Positions 61,385 through 64,000 of a stretch of DNA of 64,000 bases are shown in pieces. The notes under the pieces were generated by a model. It worked only from the letters and a program-made list of their open reading frames with translations. It was not told the origin of the DNA and ran no database searches. How positions within the stretch are numbered: the first letter of the stretch is position 1; each line of letters starts with the position of its first letter. The translations under genes and the position numbers were made by a program. The stretch comes from Marinobacterium ramblicola (GTDB lineage Bacteria; Pseudomonadota; Gammaproteobacteria; Pseudomonadales; Balneatricaceae), in contig NZ_JAHREP010000002.1 of the NCBI RefSeq assembly GCF_019084545.1, positions 174,234-238,233 on the forward strand, read 5' to 3'.

Positions 61385-62308
61385 ATGGACAAGATGCTGA
61401 AAACGACCCTGGGTGCGCACCTGATGATGCTGGTATGGGCACTGCTAGTGGGCGCCTCCTTCCCGCTGGCGGCCACCTTCGACGCGGCGCTGTCGCCGCT
61501 CTGGCTGACCCTGGTGCGCTTCTTTATTGCCGCGGCACTGATGCTGCCCTGGGTGGTGCGCAGCCCCGGATGGCTACCGAGAACCTGGCGCGCCTGGGGC
61601 GGCTACACTCTGCTCGGCGCCTTTCTGGCGGCGTTTTTCGGCTCCCAGTTTGTGGCGTTGAATCTGACCTCGGCACTGTCGGTGGCGGCGTTGTTCGTGA
61701 CCCTGCCGGCGATCGCCTGGTTGTTGGCGGCGCTGGCGGGGATCGAGCGCACCGGTATCGGACGGCTGGCGGTGTTGCTGTTGGGGGCGATTGGGGCGCT
61801 GGGGTTGACCCTGCATGGGCGGGATGGCGGCTTTAACGGGTTCGGCCCCGGTGAGTGGCTGTTTCTGCTCGGCTGCGCCTGCTCTGCGGCCTATTCGGTG
61901 TCGTCGCGTTTTCTGGTGGTCAGGGAGTGGCTGCCGGAAAACCCGTTGCAGGCCACCTTCTGGAGTCTGCTGATCGGCGCCTGTCTGATGACGCTGGCGG
62001 CATTGGGCCAACCCGGTGACGGGCAGCTGTTCTGGCAGCTACTGAGCGGCCGTGATCTGCTGGTGCTGGGGCTGTTGGCGCTGTTTGCCAGCTTTATAAC
62101 CTTCTGGATACTGCAGCATGCGATGCAGGTGCTGATGCCGAGCAGCGTCGCCGCCTACTGTTACCTGACGCCGCTGGTTTCGCTGGGCCTGTCGCTGCAC
62201 AGCGGCGCCACGCAGCTGGACCTGGTGCTGGCGCTCAGCCTTGCCCTGCTGGCGTTGACGGTGTGCTGGCTGATCGGTTCGGACCGGCTCAAATCCCGGT
62301 ATCCCTGA
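61385..62308 (+). CDS. EamA/DMT-family transporter
   Basis: A 307-residue drug/metabolite exporter with ten predicted helices in two EamA repeats (first about residues 10-140, second about 155-295). Typical stretches are WALLVGASFPLAATFD, LTLVRFFIAAALMLPW and VAAYCYLTPLVSLGLS. AGGGAGA precedes the ATG. Its 3' end overlaps the Lrp-type gene by 20 bases, convergently. Export of amino acids or other metabolites is likely; the substrate is unknown. Confidence 0.88.
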   Translation: MDKMLKTTLGAHLMMLVWALLVGASFPLAATFDAALSPLWLTLVRFFIAAALMLPWVVRSPGWLPRTWRAWGGYTLLGAFLAAFFGSQFVALNLTSALSVAALFVTLPAIAWLLAALAGIERTGIGRLAVLLLGAIGALGLTLHGRDGGFNGFGPGEWLFLLGCACSAAYSVSSRFLVVREWLPENPLQATFWSLLIGACLMTLAALGQPGDGQLFWQLLSGRDLLVLGLLALFASFITFWILQHAMQVLMPSSVAAYCYLTPLVSLGLSLHSGATQLDLVLALSLALLALTVCWLIGSDRLKSRYP

Positions 62309-62741
62309 CATTCTCCATCACCACGAAGGTACTGGTCTGCAGTACATGGGGCAGGGCCGAGATCTGCTCTCCAAGCACGGTGCGGTACTCCTCCATGTTG
62401 CGGGTCCTGACCTTGAGCAGGTAGTCGAAGTTGCCGGCGATCATGTGACACTGCTCCACCGCGGGGATCTTGCGCACTTCGCGGTTGAACGCCGCCAGTG
62501 CCTTGCTGCTGGTGTCGTTGAGGGTGACCTGGGCAAAGGCGATATGGTTCAGCCCCATCTTTTTGTGGTCGACCAGTGCGGTGTAACCCTTGATATAGCC
62601 CTGCTCCTCCAGCCGCTTCATGCGCACCTGGCAGGGGGTTTTCGACAGCCCGACACGGGATGCAAGCTCCGTCACCGTGATGCGCGCGTTTTGCTGAAGT
62701 TCGTCGATGATCGCGAGATCGAATCTGTCCAGATCGTCCAT
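62289..62741 (-). CDS. Lrp/AsnC-family regulator
   Basis: A 150-residue Lrp-type regulator: helix-turn-helix with VTELASRVGLSKTPCQVRMK and RAM domain with MIAGNFDYLLKV. It is of the PutR/BkdR-like subfamily that often stands divergent to amino-acid catabolism genes; here it is divergent from an NAD-glutamate dehydrogenase gene. ATG 62741 is chosen over GTG 62750. Inverted GTCGA/TCGAC motifs (62808-62830) lie in the shared promoter region. Confidence 0.87.
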   Translation of the reverse strand: MDDLDRFDLAIIDELQQNARITVTELASRVGLSKTPCQVRMKRLEEQGYIKGYTALVDHKKMGLNHIAFAQVTLNDTSSKALAAFNREVRKIPAVEQCHMIAGNFDYLLKVRTRNMEEYRTVLGEQISALPHVLQTSTFVVMENVRDTGI

Positions 62742-62894
62742 ATGCTCCACAAATAGGCTGTTTTTGTACTTATGAACTCTATCAATAAAGGCTAAATAAC
62801 CTTAGTTGTCGAGTATATGGTGAATTCGACTAAAGGTGGAGCGGTATACTGGTCGAATGTTCCGGTGACACTAACCATAAAATCGGGAATTCAC

Positions 62895-64000
62895 ATGACC
62901 ATCTCCAGCCCGCCGCTCAACCCAACCCTGTTTGAGCCGCTCGCGCAGGCGATTCGGCAACAGCTCGATGAAGCCGATGCCGAGTCTGCCATAGCCTTCG
63001 CCCGCCAGTTGTACTCCCAGTCCCCGCCCGAAGCTCTGTCGGGCTCGAGCGTGGATCAGCTCTGTGCCGGTGTGCTGTTCTGCTGGCGTGGCCTGCAGCG
63101 CCAGGTGGAGGGACAGTCGCGCTCCTGGGATGAAGATCTGTGCGAGCAGCTGATTGCCGACTGTGGCGACGAGGAGGGCGCACGGCTTGGCCGGCTGTTC
63201 AAGGGCGCCTTCCCGACCGCTTACCGGGAGCGCTTCTCACCTGCGCATGGGGTGGCGGATATCCGGCAGCTGCAGTCTCTGCGGCAAGCGGGTGAGGTGC
63301 CGATGAGCTTCTACCCCTCGGTCACCGCTTCCGAGCGGGAGACGCGGTTCAAGCTCTACAGCGCGGGTAGCCCGGTGGTGCTGTCGGATGTGATTCCGAT
63401 TCTGGAAAACCTGGGTATGCGCGTGCTGGGCGAGCACCCCTATACGATTCTGCGCAGCGATGGTGAGAGCTTCTCCATCAGCGACTTCACGGTGAGCTGT
63501 TATGGCGCGCACGATGAACTGGCCGAGCCGACCAAGGTGCTGCTGCAGCAGGCGTTCGAGCAGATCTGGCGCGGGCAGGCGGAGAACGATCCGTTCAACC
63601 AGTTGATCGTTGGCGCAGGTCTCGACTGGCGCGAGGCGGCGCTGCTGCGCGCCTATGCGCGCTACATTAAACAGCTGCGCTTCGGCTTCAGTCAGCCGTT
63701 CATCGCCGGCACGCTCTGCCGGCATCTGGATATTACCCGCGATCTGGTGGCCTGGTTTCGAGCCCGGTTCGAACCCGCAGCGATTGTCGATGAGGCCAGG
63801 GCCGAAAGTATCGCAGGGTTGGGTCAGCGCATTCTCGGCGCATTGGAGAACGTCGAATCCCTGGATGACGACCGTATCCTGCGCCGCTTTTTTGTGCTGA
63901 TCGGTGCCACCCTGCGCACCAACTACTACCAGTGCGACGAGGCGGGCGAGCGGAAAGCCTATTTCTCCTTCAAGCTGGACCCTTCCGGGATCCCCGATAT
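62895..64000 (+). CDS. NAD-dependent glutamate dehydrogenase, N-terminal part (runs off right edge)
   Basis: A frame open from ATG 62895 to the window end (368 codons). It matches the N-terminal region of large NAD-type glutamate dehydrogenases: SFYPSVTASERETRFKLYSA, LSDVIPILENLGMRVLGEHP (ACT-like region), and near the edge YFSFKLDPSGIPDI, which leads into the catalytic part. Only about 130 residues precede the ACT-like segment, far fewer than in the usual 180-kDa enzyme, so one or two N-terminal ACT domains appear to be missing. It deaminates glutamate to 2-oxoglutarate, linking to the 2-oxoglutarate-dependent GlaH chemistry only indirectly. Probably regulated by the divergent Lrp-type gene. 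Confidence 0.88.
   Translation, partial: MTISSPPLNPTLFEPLAQAIRQQLDEADAESAIAFARQLYSQSPPEALSGSSVDQLCAGVLFCWRGLQRQVEGQSRSWDEDLCEQLIADCGDEEGARLGRLFKGAFPTAYRERFSPAHGVADIRQLQSLRQAGEVPMSFYPSVTASERETRFKLYSAGSPVVLSDVIPILENLGMRVLGEHPYTILRSDGESFSISDFTVSCYGAHDELAEPTKVLLQQAFEQIWRGQAENDPFNQLIVGAGLDWREAALLRAYARYIKQLRFGFSQPFIAGTLCRHLDITRDLVAWFRARFEPAAIVDEARAESIAGLGQRILGALENVESLDDDRILRRFFVLIGATLRTNYYQCDEAGERKAYFSFKLDPSGIPD

Overview
The window looks like a chromosomal segment of a GC-rich, free-living, probably marine or brackish gammaproteobacterium. Evidence for this is the TRAP transporters, the gla (glutarate) genes, YbhGFSR and YjeH orthologues, vanAB, a large NAD-type glutamate dehydrogenase and a very dense set of c-di-GMP and two-component signalling genes. 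The genus is not determined; an Oceanospirillales-like lineage is a guess. No rRNA, tRNA, prophage or insertion sequence was recognised.

Layout. Bases 1-3.7 kb: end of an ABC transporter with degenerate catalytic motifs, an alpha/beta hydrolase, a lipoprotein and a tandem HD/HD-GYP protein. 3.7-12.4 kb: a glutarate catabolism block, glaR divergent from glaH, then lhgO and gabD, followed after a terminator by a TRAP transporter operon (binding protein, small and large permease, universal stress protein). 12.5-19.7 kb: exported protein, YpfH-type esterase, CBS protein, then nifJ (pyruvate:ferredoxin oxidoreductase) coupled to a dihydroorotate-dehydrogenase-like gene. 19.8-26.0 kb: a Sia-type partner-switching operon (SiaB kinase, SiaC phosphoprotein) in which the output is an HD-GYP phosphodiesterase and the phosphatase is a giant sensor with four periplasmic binding domains, PAS and PP2C. 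26.0-32.8 kb, reverse strand: a globin-coupled hybrid histidine kinase with three receiver domains, a CheR methyltransferase and a REC-PAS-GGDEF-EAL response regulator.

32.9-44.7 kb: AsnC-type regulator divergent from yjeH; cecR divergent from ybhGFSR with an added outer-membrane efflux lipoprotein and a VOC protein; a GlxA-type AraC regulator, an NTF2-like protein and an FMN reductase. 44.7-45.57 kb: an AT-richer non-coding stretch holding a two-repeat, one-spacer CRISPR relic of type I-E form with no cas genes. 45.6-52.7 kb: a second c-di-GMP cluster (GGDEF-EAL membrane protein, orphan sugar-type binding protein, Sel1 lipoprotein, dCACHE protein with QGDEF and ECL motifs). 52.8-61.2 kb: MFS transporter; a vanillate block (orphan TRAP binding protein, vanB, vanA, divergent vanR with four GGATCC-centred operators); a cytosine-deaminase-family gene divergent from a LysR regulator; azoR. 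61.4-64 kb: EamA exporter, Lrp-type regulator, and the start of an NAD-glutamate dehydrogenase running off the right edge.

The parts judged most likely to be new are the rewired Sia operon (SiaBC + HD-GYP + four-SBP PP2C), the adjacent globin-kinase/CheR/c-di-GMP module, and the solitary CRISPR relic.
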